Part shown: piece by piece, positions 13,493-13,533 of the stretch | Layout: each line of letters opens with the position of its first letter | Numbering within the stretch: the stretch's first letter is position 1 | Assembly: GCA_027076405.1 (NCBI GenBank) | Contig: JALTJN010000403.1 | Location: 1 to 13,533, forward strand | Origin: Chromatiales bacterium | GTDB lineage: Bacteria; Pseudomonadota; Gammaproteobacteria; UBA6429 | Length of the DNA stretch: 13,533 nt | Direction of reading: 5' to 3' | Program-made: the position numbers and the translations under genes | The notes under the pieces: generated by a model | Told to the model about the DNA's origin: nothing | Seen by the model: the letters and a program-made list of their open reading frames with translations, nothing else | Databases searched by the model: none

Positions 13493-13533
13493 AATGATGG
13501 GGGTTTATATTAGAATTTACTTATGACTGATAT

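Overview
This AT-rich window (GC content judged by eye, not counted) reads as a gammaproteobacterial chromosome segment, probably from a sulfur-oxidising or methylotrophic marine-type lineage. That assignment is an inference. It rests on a rhodanese-linked ArsR regulator, two TauE/SafE permeases, a sulfide:quinone reductase-like flavoprotein, a periplasmic multihaem cytochrome c and a RelBE-type toxin-antitoxin pair. Codon use looks uniform across the genes, and I see no transposase, integrase, tRNA, rRNA or CRISPR array.

Layout. (1) Positions 1-1312: the 3' part of a DUF302-type gene with a Cys/Met-rich N-terminus, followed by a TauE/SafE permease. (2) 1313-1630: a gap with no convincing gene. 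(3) 1631-2296, minus strand: an ArsR-rhodanese regulator, divergent from a sterol desaturase/fatty-acid hydroxylase-type gene (2425-3288). The shared spacer carries a 7-bp-arm palindrome next to a perfect TATAAT for the regulator gene. A strong intrinsic terminator (3314-3342) closes the hydroxylase unit. (4) 3384-12711: nine closely spaced plus-strand genes that look like one operon: TVP38/DedA-like membrane protein fused to rhodanese, second TauE/SafE permease, cysteine desulfurase, DUF1499 membrane protein, SQR-like flavoprotein, exported metallo-beta-lactamase-fold protein with a degraded metal site, pentahaem cytochrome c, mercuric reductase-like flavoprotein, SAM methyltransferase. Two junctions overlap by ATGA and one has a one-base gap. 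(5) 12897-13437, minus strand: a RelE toxin and Phd/RelB-type antitoxin pair, with three TAGATCTA-like sites spaced exactly 12 bp apart upstream.

How the genes may work together (inference). Rhodaneses and the cysteine desulfurase carry persulfide sulfur, TauE/SafE proteins commonly export sulfite or other small sulfur anions, SQR-like enzymes oxidise sulfide-type substrates into the quinone pool, and the pentahaem cytochrome could pass electrons in the periplasm. The ArsR-rhodanese protein would sense reactive sulfur and repress its divergent neighbour and perhaps the operon. The combination suggests a reactive-sulfur (or chemically similar selenium or metal-thiol) handling system, but no single gene fixes the substrate. 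The full nine-gene set is not one I recognise as a named system.
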